DNA of 64,000 nucleotides, taken from Gymnothorax reevesii (lineage: Eukaryota; Chordata; Actinopteri; Anguilliformes; Muraenidae). Each line of letters begins with the position of its first letter. Within the stretch, counting starts at the first letter, position 1. Position numbers and translations under genes: made by a program. Location: contig CM056587.1 in the NCBI GenBank assembly GCA_029721435.1, positions 13,227,167 to 13,291,166 on the forward strand, in the 5' to 3' direction. Positions 24,513 through 36,395 of the stretch are shown in pieces. Below the pieces are notes generated by a model that was given only the letters and a program-made list of their open reading frames with translations, was not told the origin of the DNA and ran no database searches.

Positions 24513-26099
24513 CAACCCCAATTCCGAAATAGCTGGGCTTGAAGTGTAAATTGTGAATAAAATCAAAATGCAATGACTTTCAGATCACATGAGCCAATAT
24601 GCTATTTACAATATCACATAGATAACATTTCAAATGTTGAAACTGAGACATTTTTACATTTTTATCCACAAAATGAGCTAATTTCAAATTTTCTGGCTGC
24701 AACAGGTCTCAAAAAAGTTGGAACATGCAAAAAAGGCTGAAAAAGCAAGTAATATGTAAGAGAATCAGCTGAAAGAACATTTAGCAGGTAAAACTGGCAT
24801 CAGGTTTGTAACATGATTGGCTATAAAAGAGATGTCCTAGACAGGCTGAGTCTCTCAGAAGTAAAGATGGCCAGAGGCTCTCCAATCCATAAAGGCTTGC
24901 GCAAAAAAATTATGGAATACTTTAAAAGCATGATGTTCCTCGACATCAAATTACAAACTCTTATTATCGACAGTGCATAACATCATCAAAAGATTTAGAG
25001 GAACTGGAAAAATCTCTGTGCATAAGGGACAAGGCCAAAGACCTTTACTGGATGCCTGTGATCTTTGGGCTCTCAGACGCCACTGCATCAGTCACCGGCA
25101 TGATTCTGTCATTGACAATACTAAATGGGCCCAGGAATACTTCAAGAAACCACTGTCTGTAAACACAGTCTGCTGTGCCATCCGCAGATGCCACCTAAAA
25201 CTCTATCATGCAAAAAAGGAGCCATTGTTGAGCATGATCCAGAAGCGCCACTGTGTTCTGTGGGCCAAAGTTCATTTAAAATGGACTGTGACAAAGTGGC
25301 AAGGTGTCCTGTGGTCAGACGAGTCCAAATTTGACATTCTTGTTAGAAATCATGGCTGTTGTGTCCTCCCGGCCAAAGAGGAGAAAGATCACCCCTCCTG
25401 TTATCAGCGTTCAGTTCAAAAGCCAGCATCCCTGATGGTATGGGGATGCATGAGTGCATATGGTGTGGAACACTTGTATGTTTTAAAAAGCACCATGAAT
25501 GCTGAAATGTATATGAAGGTTTTAGAGCAACATATGCTCCCCCCCTGATGACATCTATTCCAAGGAAGGTGTAGTGTATTTCAGCAGGGTAGTGCAAAAC
25601 CACATACTGCAACTATTACAACAGCATGGCTTCTAGTAGAAGAGTCCGTGTGCTGAACTGGCCTGCCTGCAGTCCTGATCTTTCACCGACTGAGAACATT
25701 TGGCCCATAATTAAATGAAAAATCTGTCAAAGGAGACCCAAAACTTTCCAGCAGCTGGAGGCCTGTATTAAAAAAGAGTGGGATCAAATTCCAATGGCTA
25801 AACTCAAGAAACTTGTCTCCTCAATGCCCAGACACATCCACTCTGTTAAAAAGAAGAGGGGATGCAACACCATGGTAAACAGGCCCCTGTCCCAACTTTT
25901 TTTGAGACCTGTAGCAGCCATGAAATTTGAAATGAGCTCATTTTGTGGATAACATTTTAAAATTTCTCAGTTTCAACATTTGCTATGTTATCTCTGTTCT
26001 ATAGTGAATAAAATACTGGCTGGTGTGATTTTAAAGTCATTGCGTTTTGATTTTATTCACAATTTACACTTTGTCCCAACTATTTTGGAATTGAGGTTG
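24513..26099 (+). mobile_element. Tc1-like transposon D, full length, dead
   Basis: The two ends are inverted repeats of about 210 bases. The left starts CAACCCCAATTCCGAAATAG and the right ends with its complement, and both run inward to CAGGTCTCAAAAAAGTTGG. TA flanks each end (24511-24512 and 26100-26101). The 1587-bp length and internal plus-strand transposase are typical. The two arms have diverged from each other by many substitutions, so the insertion is old. Relics of the same family lie at 8165-8990, 46240-46900 and 54281-55140. Confidence 0.92.
24867..25884 (+). pseudogene. Tc1-like transposase, broken
   Basis: The frame begins ATG GCC AGA near 24867 (MARGSPIHKGLRKKIM) and meets an in-frame stop at about 24978. 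The neighbouring frame continues as a DNA-binding region and then the catalytic domain. The first Asp is kept (VLWSDESKF). The second site reads FQQGSAKPHT where the family has D, so that ligand is replaced by Gly. The Glu motif TENIWPIIK is present but followed directly by a stop. At least one frameshift near 25545 separates the two halves. This copy cannot encode a working transposase. Confidence 0.88.
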
Positions 26100-26101
26100 T
26101 A

Positions 26102-27699
26102 CATGAAATATTTTGAAATGAGTTCACTGGGTAACTGTGATGTTGGGATACACAATTTACGCTTACCTGATTCTAGAATAGCAGAGTCCAGTCTTCTCTA
26201 AAATTCTTCTTTTCATTCTTTTTAAACACATCTCTTTGCACTTCTTTTATCCAATTTAACTTCTACTGGATACCAGATCTTAGGCCAGCTCCACAAACAC
26301 AGACTAATCTTAGACTTTGACTAAATTGTGTTTTCTTTGGAGAATCTCCATTCAAAAGTACATTTATTCTTGGATACGCTTAATCTGCGCCTGCAAAACT
26401 GGCCCAATATATTGAAATCAAGCCAATAAGTTGTGGCTGTAGTGTTGCTGGGAAGGGACTTCAGCATCAGACCTCATATTTCAAAAAGGATCTTTGCCTC
26501 ATCAGGTTTGCAGCTGTGATGGATCATTGTAGCGACAGGGAGAATCAATCCGCAAACCTCACAACCTGCAGTATATGGCAGGGGGAGGATTTGTCCATAC
26601 TGTCTGAAGTCACAGCTGACAGTGAATCGGCCAAAGGATAATTTTTAATTTAAGAATGTACTTGAGGTGCAGATTGCAGATTTGCGGGATACTTGGAGCT
26701 GCTTGTGGCAATCAGGGAGCAAATCACAAATTTTGGGGGAGAAGTTTAGTACCTTGCATTTTGTGAAAACATTTAATTTATGCAATATCCCTGCTGGATC
26801 TATCCAGCTTTTTTTTTTTTCTAGAGTCATGACCCTTCTCTGCACCTCACATGGTCTCCATGTTGATAATTTATCAACAATGTGACAGAAGGTAGGGGAT
26901 GATCCTTTACATTTGGATCAAACAAATGGGGTTTCATTTTAGGTTGTGGCTCCATTTGCCAGAGTGATGGGACAGCCAGAACATATCTGTGCCTGGAACA
27001 GAGATGTTTGCCTTTGGGCGAGGGATAGACTGGAAGACAGATTTATAATCAAAGGGGGTAAAAAAAAATTGCTCAAGGCCAGCTGGCGTCATTTTGAATG
27101 GGAAAAGCGATCAGTGTGCAGTAAGTGGGTGCCAAGCGAGTCGTGTATCTAAAGGTTGTCCCGGGGGAAGATGACGAGAGGCAAGCCTCTGGTTTAACTC
27201 CGTGTAACAGGGCCAGCTGCTCTCCTCGGACATTTTATTAAAGGAGCACTATAGGAGGTCTTGCCACCTGCTCCAAACAAGTGGCTGGCAGCATTTCACC
27301 AAAAAACACTCTTAAAATGATGCTATCTGTGGTATTTCCCCTCGCAAAAATGTTTTACTGCTCTGCGGGTATAGTAATGTGAGCACTCAAGCACCTATCA
27401 AAAGGGGTAACGTTATAATATTATGAACCAGATGCCTTTTTCAAGAGACTTTTGACAGTGTTCAAAACAGTTCTTCTAAGCGGCGAATCGGGATATTTAT
27501 CTACTGTATACAAGGTAGTTGGCTAACTTGTTGGAACTGGTGATTAGTTCTAACAGTAGCAAAACATCACTAGCAGTTTGATAATGTACTCAAGCCAAAG
27601 GCTTGTTTTAGCCATTAGCGGCAAGGCTTCTGTGGTGCTCCCAGTCAATGGTGCTGAATGTGTAACGACAGTGGTCTGAGGGGGACAAACTAGCAACAG
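26102..27699. other. No gene seen
   Basis: No coding exon, RNA gene or repeat boundary could be supported. Frames are short and featureless. Confidence 0.5.
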
Positions 27700-28191
27700 G
27701 GTGTTGGGCGCCCAAGGCACATCAATGCACGAGGGTAATGAAGGCTATCCTGTCTTGTCCAAACTGAGAAGAGGGCTACTGCAGCACAAGTTGCTGAGAA
27801 TTTAAATGATCCTTACATGAGCCATGTGTCGCAACGCAGAGTAAATTACAACCTCCCAGCACTTTACACCTGCAGACCAGTCAGAGTGCACAATCTAACC
27901 CTGATCTACCTACAGTGGGCACATGAGTGTTGGAATTGCACCAATGAACAATTGAAGAAGGTCACTTGGTCTAATGAGTTTCGTTTTCTTAACATCATGT
28001 GCATTGGCTGGGCACGTTTGCACCATTTAGCGGGGAAAGAGATGGCACCAGGACGCACAGTGGGAAGAAGACAGACAGGTGAAGGGAGCGTGATGCTCTC
28101 GGAAATGCTCTGCTGGGAATCCCAAGTGGATGTCAGTCTAATGGAGCTGTTTTGGTGGCACGAGAGGGGCCTACACGATATTAGGCAGTAA
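27700..28191 (+). pseudogene. Tc1-like transposase relic, different family
   Basis: A broken plus-strand frame shows the family pattern RRVNYNLPALYTCRPVRV (second DNA-binding helix), then LKKVTWSNEFRF and APGRTVGRRQTGEGSVMLSE. The first catalytic Asp has become Asn (WSNE). Upstream, 27700-27816, matching worn codons lie in other frames. The sequence after 28200 is too worn to place the second Asp and the Glu, and no inverted ends were found. Confidence 0.75.
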
Positions 28192-28639
28192 ATTATTCCA
28201 GTGAAAAAAAATCAATGCCTTCTGCTATATATATCCAGTTGGCATTCTCCTTTTTCCAATGTGGGACTCGTACATTAGGGAAAAGCAATTCCAGGTCTGG
28301 GCAAGATCGATAGAAGCACCTGGTGTGCTTCTGAAGGTGGTCCCCATACACCAGTGTGGTCCTGGCAGGAGAGGGTATTTATGCAGAGAAATGAGCCTGC
28401 TGTGGTGTGTCGGGAGAATTGATCTTGGAGACTCACTCCATCATCTGTCCATTATCAGGACCCAAATGCACCACTTATTGTGTTTTTCAGGCTGCTGTAG
28501 TCCTGCAGGGACAAATCTGACCGACACCTACAGCAGGGTGCCCATTTCTGGAAAAACACAATGGCTTGGGCTGGGTGACCCTCACCATACTGAAAAACAG
28601 TGGTTCTCAGAAACAGCCTCAGGGTAGTACTGCATATAC

Positions 28640-28971
28640 TGTCATGGTTTTGCCCCCGCCGGCTGAAGACAAGAAACCAGCGGGCACTGGGACCATGTAC
28701 CCAAAAAGTGGATTAGGGACCCACATGCACTGCCTGAGTACAAAAATAGAAATGTTTAATAAAACTTGACAAAAAAAACTATATAAAACTCAGGGGAGCA
28801 GCGGCAAAAACAACAATAACGGGGCTCAGGCATCAGGATGCAGCTGCACTGCCAAGCTGGCATTTCAGGTCTTAAATATCATACACTTCACTGTGAGGCT
28901 GGTTGAAGTGCAGGCAAAGACAGCAGGAGGGGGGAGGGACTGCAGGACAGAATCATCACATATGCTGGCTT
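28640..28971. repeat. Possible non-autonomous DNA element
   Basis: TGTCATGGTTTTGCC near 28641 has a weak inverted mate, GACAGAATCATCACA, near 28955-28969. The A-rich interior (AATAAAACTTGACAAAAAAA) resembles the repeats at 14035 and 38050 in style. No coding sequence is present. Confidence 0.4.
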
Positions 28972-29664
28972 ATGTTCCAGCCGCAATTGAATTTCTTTAG
29001 GGTTTCAATGTTGCTCGATTCGCGCTTGGAGGGATTGGTTACAGCTTCATTATACCAGGTTTATCTGCGCATAGCATAAAGAATAAAATTTCCATATTCA
29101 TCTGGCGTTGTGTCAGATATGACTGATAATTACATGAAAAGGGAAACATTTTTAGTGATGAAATCATCGAGTTGGCTCCTCACTGGTGAAACTGCAGACT
29201 CACATTCATTATGACTAATCATTTATTATATAATTTGCCTCACCTTAATTAATTTTTCATTAGCAATCGGGCCTGGTATGTCTCATTTTCTCAAAAATTG
29301 GTACATATGTGCAAACAAACAAACAAACAAACAAAAAACAGACAACTAATGATTGAAACCAAACTTGTATCTCGTTCAGCTCAAGGATAATGGGAGGATG
29401 GAAAACCAGCCGTTGTCAGACCTCAGAGCTTGTGGTTTTATAATCACTGCCATTAAGTGTGTCCATGGGTTTTGGGATTCTTTACAAATAACAGGTACTG
29501 GAAGTAAAATCCATAATTTTTAGATGAATTGTCTCACAGAACTTGCTTGTCAAGCGCCTTGGTCGCCCTCTTTTCAAACTTTATGAGAGCCTTGGATGAA
29601 GTTTTTTGTGAGCCTACTTATTTTAGCCTGCAATAAACAGTAACAGTAACAGTACACTGTAGGA
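28972..29664. other. No gene seen; AT-rich block and (ACAA)n
   Basis: A short (ACAA)n tract lies at 29312-29333. The segment 29160-29290 is unique-looking and rich in TAAT-type sites (CACCTTAATTAATTTTTCAT), possibly conserved non-coding DNA. Confidence 0.35.
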
Positions 29665-29971
29665 CAGAGGTGGGCAGCCAGGGCCGTATCTGTCCCTGGT
29701 TTTCACACCAATGTCTGGTCTTTAATTAGTTGATTGTCTCAATTAGCCAAACCATTTATGAAATCTGACGTTTCATGCGCATTTCTTTAAATTATCATGA
29801 AACTACAAAGACTAGTCTTGTCTCCCTTCATAAAACATTTTCCTTTGATTGAATCATTGCGAAAATCTATATTTGTGCATGCAATCAATTAACTCAATTA
29901 GTCAGGGTAATTGATAGGAATAAAAACCTGCATACACACTGGCCCTCCAGGACCGTGATTGCCCACCCCTG
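29665..29971. mobile_element. hAT-type MITE with 8-bp target duplication
   Basis: The ends CAGAGGTGGGCAG and TTGCCCACCCCTG are inverted copies of the fish hAT-type terminus CAGGGGTGGGCAA. Outside them lie CTGTAGGA (left) and CTGAAGGA (right), an 8-base duplication with one mismatch, the hAT size. The 307-bp body has no coding sequence and must have been moved by an enzyme encoded elsewhere. Confidence 0.85.
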
Positions 29972-31911
29972 CTGAAGGAGATGACTTGGAGAAAAGAAGA
30001 AGAAGAAAAAAAGAACTCCGGGAGATTCGATTGTCAAAACTGACTAATATGCAAGTCATAAGCGATTAATAACTCATTAGCATTATTAATTCAGCTCATT
30101 AGTAGGGCTAATTCTGAGACTGGAGTCATTTCTTTTAATTATGCAGTTGAGATCAGGAGATAGGAGGTGCTATTTATGTTTCCTGGAATGCATATCATGG
30201 AATGCAGCTCTGCATCTACTCGTTCAGAAGAGGATGTTTTTGTAGTTCATATGTGCTCTGGGGAACACAAGGTGACCGCTTGAATGAAACCAGCCTAAGG
30301 TAGGTAAGATTTCACCACAAATTCAGCTGCTGAATCAGGCTTTAAAACCTATATGCCAGCCTAAGACTGTCTGTAAATTACAAGTACATACCTAGACTTA
30401 AAGAGAAATGTATTGTTAGGATAATTAATCAGGTTAAAATAGTCGATGAAAAATCAGTCTTTTTTCAGTTCTGAAGATTCAAAAAGATGTGTCCCTTTGA
30501 GTGCAGTGTCCTGCGGCTGGATACCATATTATCTCTAAATATGTCTTCAAATGGAGGTAACATGTGCTATAGCAATATTGTCATAATCCTCCTCATAGAA
30601 TGGGTTGTTCCGGTCCTGAATGCCAGATGGTTAATACAGCATTCATTCTGCACTGCAGGAAATTACATAATTTAGTTAGAGCCATGAAGCGACATACCTG
30701 TTGACACGTATATCAGAGCGTACCCACAGAGGCCAACAGCAGCCGATATGCTTGTCAGGTCAGCTGATTGTAATGTTTGTTGCCTAGCAATGTATCATTA
30801 TTGATGTCTTTCCATACACTATGATGGCACCTAATTTGCTTAATGGAATAACATCTTAATGAAAGCTTGTCAGTAGCATTTTTAAGATGCAGTAACCTGT
30901 TATGCCCCGAGTGTTTCCTCAATTGTTTTCCCTGCAGTCAAGCTGTCTGTGTGGGTCGTCTGCATATCATATGATAGGTCTGCACGTTGTGATTGGTCGA
31001 GCACGTGTAACATTGCAGCAGGTAGCCCCCACATGGTGAGTAACTTCCTCGCGTGACGCAAAAAATATCTAGCATGCTAGATACGCTCCTGCACTGTCAC
31101 GCGAGGAATTTACACAGCAAAAACCATCCCTACACGGTGTAACATTGCCTGATGCAGTATACAAGCGTGTCACTTGCTCAGGCAAATTTGCACCGTGTGG
31201 GGATGATTGGGCAGGCTTCATTGCTTAACTTTATCATAAAAGGGACACTTTGCCGATTTTAACCTTATCTCCATTTGTCTGTGTTATGGATATTGTGTGA
31301 AAAGTACATGCAGTTTTTGACAACTTTCTGTACATTTCTGGAAATCAAAATCTGCTCTACTTTCTCCTTCAGCATCGTCATTTAATATGTAGGCCTACCG
31401 TGATATAGTTGAAAGTAACAAAGAACTACTCGCTATTTCAGCTTGGATTTCTAGCCTCCGCCTCTGGGTAATTAGGGTACGTACCCTAGATGATGCTCAG
31501 AAACAAACCTTTCCTTGTTGTTTTTGCTTGTACTGCAAACTAGCTAAAATTTCTGACAACACAAATGGCACCTCAAAATATGAGTGCAGGGAATGCTATG
31601 TATAAAGAAAAATTTGAAGAAATCTAGCTAAATGACAAGCTTTTTCTGATGTTGATTTCGTTCAGTTAGCGAAGGTTTTCATTTGCTTGCTGTCATAGGG
31701 GACTGGAGCAAACTAGCAAGCGGATAATTTTGCACGCAGTCTTAGCGGGATACACTTACTGTTTAGGCACGGTCCGTTTCATGACTGCCAGGAAACATCA
31801 ATGTTGGCTGTCAGATGCAATGTGAGATGGCTGGAGCTTGTGAAAAAGCAAGTGAAAAATTTCATTAATCATAAAATGTTCCCCCAATCCTTGCTCTGAC
31901 ATAAGAAAACA
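29972..31911. other. No gene seen; AT-rich block and nested palindromes
   Basis: The segment 30045-30150 is rich in TTAAT/ATTAG motifs and looks unlike the repeats around it. At 31045-31108 a strong hairpin is present (listed separately). No coding exon could be supported. Confidence 0.4.
31045..31108. repeat. Hairpin with perfect 13-bp arms around a perfect 16-bp palindrome
   Basis: TTCCTCGCGTGAC (31045-31057) is exactly inverted at 31096-31108. Near the centre, ATCTAGCATGCTAGAT (31067-31082) is a perfect palindrome. Farther out, GTGTAACATTGC occurs twice (near 31006 and 31136), and CCCCCACATGGTG faces CACCGTGTGGGGA. The nested symmetry suggests an uncharacterised fold-back element. Confidence 0.7.
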
Positions 31912-32307
31912 GGGTCGCACTTTAGATAAAGTGTTGCTATATAGATCATGTAAAATGCCTTCATAAATGAGACATAATGTCTTTATAAGTCATATATGAG
32001 CAAACGTCATCCTTTGTTAAGGGTGAAATGATACAGCCTTATTCAGCATTTGTTGCCAGATATGACAATAACAATGTCCCTTGGCTGAAAATGTCTCCCT
32101 TTATAGCATTTGGCCACTAGCTAAGTGACATTTGTCAGTTATATCACATCTGGCATCACATGCTGAATAAGGATGTGTTTTTTTAACCCTTTACAAAGCA
32201 AGACGTTTGCTTATGTATGATTTATGAACACATTATGTCTCATTTATGAAGGCATTATACATGCTCTATAAAGCCTTTATGAGCAACACGTCATCTAAAG
32301 TGTGACC
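31912..32307. mobile_element. MITE with long inverted repeats and GAAAACA target duplication
   Basis: The left arm starts GGGTCGCACTTTAGAT and the right ends ATCTAAAGTGTGACC. The similarity continues inward for about 170 bases on each side, including ATGCCTTCATAAATGAGACA and GCAAACGTC, so the 396-bp unit is almost one large palindrome. GAAAACA is present at both flanks (31905-31911 and 32308-32314). The 7-8 base duplication suggests a hAT-related mover. No coding sequence is present. Confidence 0.85.
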
Positions 32308-32370
32308 GAAAACAGATACCTTGCTTACTTACTCACCTGCAAATCTGTCGGTCATTCTTTCTTTTCCAAC

Positions 32371-32480
32371 TGTGTGTATGTGTATCTGTGTGTTTGTGTG
32401 TGTATGTGCGTGTGCGTGTGTGTGTGTGTGCGTTTGGATGGGTGCGTGCGTGCATGTGTGCATGTGTGTGTATGTGTGTG
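32371..32480. repeat. Imperfect (TG)n microsatellite
   Basis: About 110 bases of TG, TGCG and TATG units. The open frames across it are artefacts of the repeat. Confidence 0.92.
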
Positions 32481-33092
32481 CCACATTCTTTCTTTAACTT
32501 CTTCCATGAAAAAATTAGAAGTTTAATGCTCTGCATTGTCAGTTAGAAGCAAAAAAGCCATATATGAAGTATTCCAAAGTCTAAAGTGTTAGTCTGTGGA
32601 TCTGGGAATTCTTACACATATTTCATGTAATTAATCAATCTACTGAGTTTAAATGTCCATGTTACGCGGCAGCATGCTGGTAATAACAGTGACATAGGCT
32701 GATCAATACTATTTACAGCTAGCCATGGGTGAGCAGTGAAATTAATTGGATTTTGAACTCTCTATGTGGTTAGTGTTCGAGCAGAGCAGTGATGGTACTC
32801 ATAAATTACACAATACTACCACCTAGTGGTAATATTTTAAAAAGCGGTTCTGATTATTAGGCAAAGGTTTAAAAAAGTAGTGGTGTCGCGTTCATGTAAG
32901 TTGTCCATTAAGCTAAAAGTGCAATGTTCCAGACGTTCATTTCTAAGCAATAATAATTTGGATGGTGTTCTAAAGACCTGACAAAGAAGCACAAGAACTG
33001 TTACTAAAATGAATGGCATAGTTGTGTTTTTGGTTATTTTACTAAAATATTATCAACAGATCTGTGTAATCCATATTAAAAAGCATAAACAG
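32481..33092. other. No gene seen
   Basis: I see no exon or element boundary. A short near-palindrome TACCACCTAGTGGTA lies at about 32817-32831. Confidence 0.5.
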
Positions 33093-33300
33093 TAGGATGA
33101 TAGTGCGCTGGTCACCCCTGCTACCCCACAGCGAAAAGATCATGGGTTTGAATCCAGCCTGCGGCCTTTCTTTGTGGAGTTTGCACGTTCTCGTTATGTT
33201 CGCTTGGGTTTCTTCTGGGTATTCCAATTTGCCATCAATGTCAAAATACTTATATGCTAGGCTAACTGAAGACCCCAATAGGTATGAGTGTGAATAAATG
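33093..33300 (+). mobile_element. tRNA-type SINE fragment
   Basis: AGTGCGCTGGTCACCCC, then GGGTTTGAATCCAGCC (a B-box of RNA polymerase III promoters), then TGTGGAGTTTGCACGTTCTC and TGGGTTTCTTCTGGGTATTCC, follow the order of a common fish repeat with a tRNA-like head. The A-box is poor and no clear target duplication was found. Confidence 0.6.
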
Positions 33301-35099
33301 TGCAATTCTGACTTTGCTTTGATGAGAGTGTGAACAGTAGCGCTATATTGCCGCCAAAAAAAGTGGTGAAGTGCCCTCAAACGTAATAATGAATAAACAG
33401 CCAGCACAAGATATTGACTGCTTTAGCTGTCGAAGCACTCTGGCACTATCTCTGGCATTGCGGGGGATACAGTGAAGAAAACTTAGCAAAACTGGAGGTT
33501 TCAACCCTCTCAGCTCTGCAACCTGGGGTACAAGAAATGTTTTGGCATTAAGGGCAAACTAGTTTGCCTTCTTAGCCCCTCCGTGCAGTTGTTGATCATA
33601 AAATAATGAAATTAAATTGCGAAATAATTCCGTAATTGAATTTCCAAATGAGACAAGCGGCTTGCTTCATTGAAATAATTTTTTCAGTCTCTGTGACGCA
33701 AATCCTGAGTTATAAAGCCTTGAATCGGGTCATGCACAACAGGCAAGGATTGGATTTATTTGTCATCTGCATAAACAGGTTAATGGGTCATTTATTAACA
33801 TCACCTTGCTGATATATTTTTAAAACTTATATGCCATGACTGACCGTAGTCATCATAGCTGTCTAGGAATATGGGGGGGAGACAGATGTGAGTGAGACTG
33901 TGAGTCTGCTGAGGAACTGTGGCGTATTCTTCAATATGCTGAGAGCAGCCAAACAGCCAACAATCTTATAAAACTACAAAATCGCAAGACAGTGTCCCAA
34001 ATTTTAGTCTCACTAAATATTGATTTGAGTTTTTTTTTTTTTTGAAAGCATATCCGCCTCACAGAATAGAGTTAAATGTGCCCAAAACTTCTGCACGGAA
34101 CTGTACATCAAATTGGACTCCTAGAAATTCAGTTTAGCTCCAAAGTAGGTTGCTGAACATACTGGATTTTGCTTGAACATAATTATATAAATATGACACA
34201 TGCAGGTTTGACATTTCTACATTTGTTTGCGTATAAATGGTTAGTTTTCGAGACTATTCGACATTTAGTTTTCACTGCTAAGGAACCTTCTAATTCTTTC
34301 ATTTGATTGGTTCAAAATGGCCCCTCTTCTTATTCAGTTGTTTTTAATAATGTGAATATGGAAAATGTATTCTTCATGGCATGCACAATTATTTTTATTA
34401 AAATACAAATCATGAAGATAATTAACTTATGTAACCATGAAACGCTCCGAGTTAAGACAAATTAACAACCTTTTAAAATCCTACAATTACAAGTGCGGTT
34501 GGATTAAAAATCAGCGGGCACTTAGGACTGACGTTTAGAGCCAGTGACATGAAATATTTCCTGCTGATGATTTTTCCATATCTGGTGAGCTTTTATGCGA
34601 GAAATCAGTAAAAATGAATTAAAATATGTCCTGCTGTTTTTCATTCTCAGAGCCTGTTTTGCTTCTGGACCTCTTCCTCTAACACTACTCCATTAACTAC
34701 GACTGAAGCACTGCTACAGCTCACTAGTATTTTCTACACCTCACTGATACCCAGTTTCAATGACCTGCACCCGGGATTTGGCTCTGGCCAGGCTGTCCTC
34801 GATGGAGCTATGCTAACCGCCTGATGTTGATTTGAAGTTTAACAGAAGAAAATGGTGGATTTCCTGAAATAGGGCTTATTCTGCAGCTCAGCTGCTAGGA
34901 CTCTCTTCTGCAAACAGTCTTGTGTCTGTGAATACTTCTACGTTCATAACTTGAGAACACCCTGCCCTCCACTAATATTGGAACCCTTGGTGAATATTAA
35001 CTGAAAAGGCTATTAACATATGTGGTTGCTGCTAATCCTAATGATGTTTTCTCCAGAGAACTGAACAGTTCAGCTGTGTTCAGAGTGGGGAAAATGAGG
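33301..35099. other. No gene seen; possible conserved block 33590-33810
   Basis: No exon or transposon end was seen. The segment 33590-33810 is AT-rich, non-repetitive and dense in ATTAAATTG/AATTG motifs, which fits conserved non-coding DNA but is untested. Confidence 0.35.
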
Positions 35100-35440
35100 G
35101 AGAAATGAAAAAGAAAATGAGGAAATTGCAGACATTAATTATCGCACGGGGTTTGAAATGATCCAGAACAAGGTTCAGACGCCATTTACACCACTACTAA
35201 ATGTTTGGGAAGACTGCAGAGAAGAAGTATCTATTGTCATCAGAAAGCAAACTGATGGCCCTAAAGTATGCCAGAGAGACAGTTTTGGAACCTCCAGTGG
35301 AACTGGGTTATGTGGTCAGACGACATTAAAATGGAGCACTTTGCATGAAAACACCAAAGGAGGGTTTGGTGCAAAGACAAAATGGCCAATCCGTGAGGAA
35401 CCCCATCCTCACTCTGAATTATGGCGATGAATATTTAATG
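35100..35440 (+). pseudogene. Tc1-like transposase fragment
   Basis: A plus-strand frame near 35307-35410 reads NWVMWSDDIKMEHFA, then KHQRRVWCKDKMANP. It corresponds to the first catalytic Asp region of a Tc1 transposase and the residues after it (family WSDETKIELFG..RRVWR). Stops interrupt the reading. No ends or later catalytic motifs are preserved. Confidence 0.6.
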
Positions 35441-35779
35441 TTGTCCAGCTGGTTTTCTTTCAAAGACCTGAACAGCTTGTTAGCAATCCTGTTGTTGTGG
35501 ATTCCACCAAGCGCAGGAATAGCGCTCCGCACAGATTCTAAAAAAAGACCCGGCAATACCCGGATGTCACACCAACTCTGGCTGAACTGTGTACAGGTAT
35601 GTACTGCAGTTTGTCTGACTCTGCGTCTCGATTAAGTTTTAATTAAGTTAGAAAGCATGGTTTCGACAAACACTGCTGTTATGGGACATAACTGTTCATA
35701 ACAGGAATTCCCAGTCATTTTCTTGTTTTGTTTTAACATTTAGGTCTTTGCCTTTTAAATGTTGTAACTTGTTTATGAA

Positions 35780-36395
35780 TTCACCCTCAAAGCTTTGAGA
35801 AATCAGGTCCTGAAAAGACCTCTTTTTACCCTTTTTTTGAGTCAGGACCCTTTTTGGACCCCTTTTCTCCCAACCATTGAGGGTGTCCCACTAAAATAAC
35901 AGTACAAACCTATCAGACACCTCCCAAATGAACAATACCTGCAATAAAATTTTTGGGATACCCTCAAAGTTTCAAAATTGGGGAGGCCAATTGGGAGGCC
36001 CAATTTAAGCCATTTTCAGCCCGGAGCATTTTGAGCGCCCCCCATTGGCCAACTTTGAAGGTGTCCTAGTAAAATAACAGTATTATTGTGTTGTACCCTC
36101 CATGTAGTCTCCATATCAAGAAAATAAGAACTGGGACACCCTCAAAGTTATGAATTAGAGGGGTGGGAACTTGTAACTTTTTTGTTACTGCCCCAGGGGG
36201 TCCAAAATAGGGGGTGCTGTAACTTTGGTTACAAGAGGTCAACCATGGAACGGTTTGGGTTTTGAAGTTTGGGTACCATAACCATCTCACAAAAAAAATT
36301 TCAGCCAAATCCAGGGGGGTCAACAATCCGATGTGTCTGATATTGTCCTATCCTTAGAAAAATTGGTTCTTAATAAATGACTCATACAATGGTCT
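35780..36395. repeat. Unidentified repeat beside the second LTR
   Basis: The block GGTGTCC(C/T)A(C/G)TAAAATAACAGTA occurs twice (near 35882 and 36059), and GGGACACCCTCAAAGTT appears inverted near 36137. The sequence lies immediately downstream of the primer binding site in the LTR's orientation, where retroelement internal sequence should begin. I see no gag- or pol-like frame in it. Confidence 0.4.

Noticed and set aside
32302..32536. Cys/Val-rich and His/Thr-rich frames on opposite strands
   Set aside because: They are translations of a (TG)n tract.
35780..36395. gag- or pol-like coding region after the tRNA-Pro site
   Set aside because: Frames on the expected strand are short and show no zinc knuckle, protease or polymerase motif.
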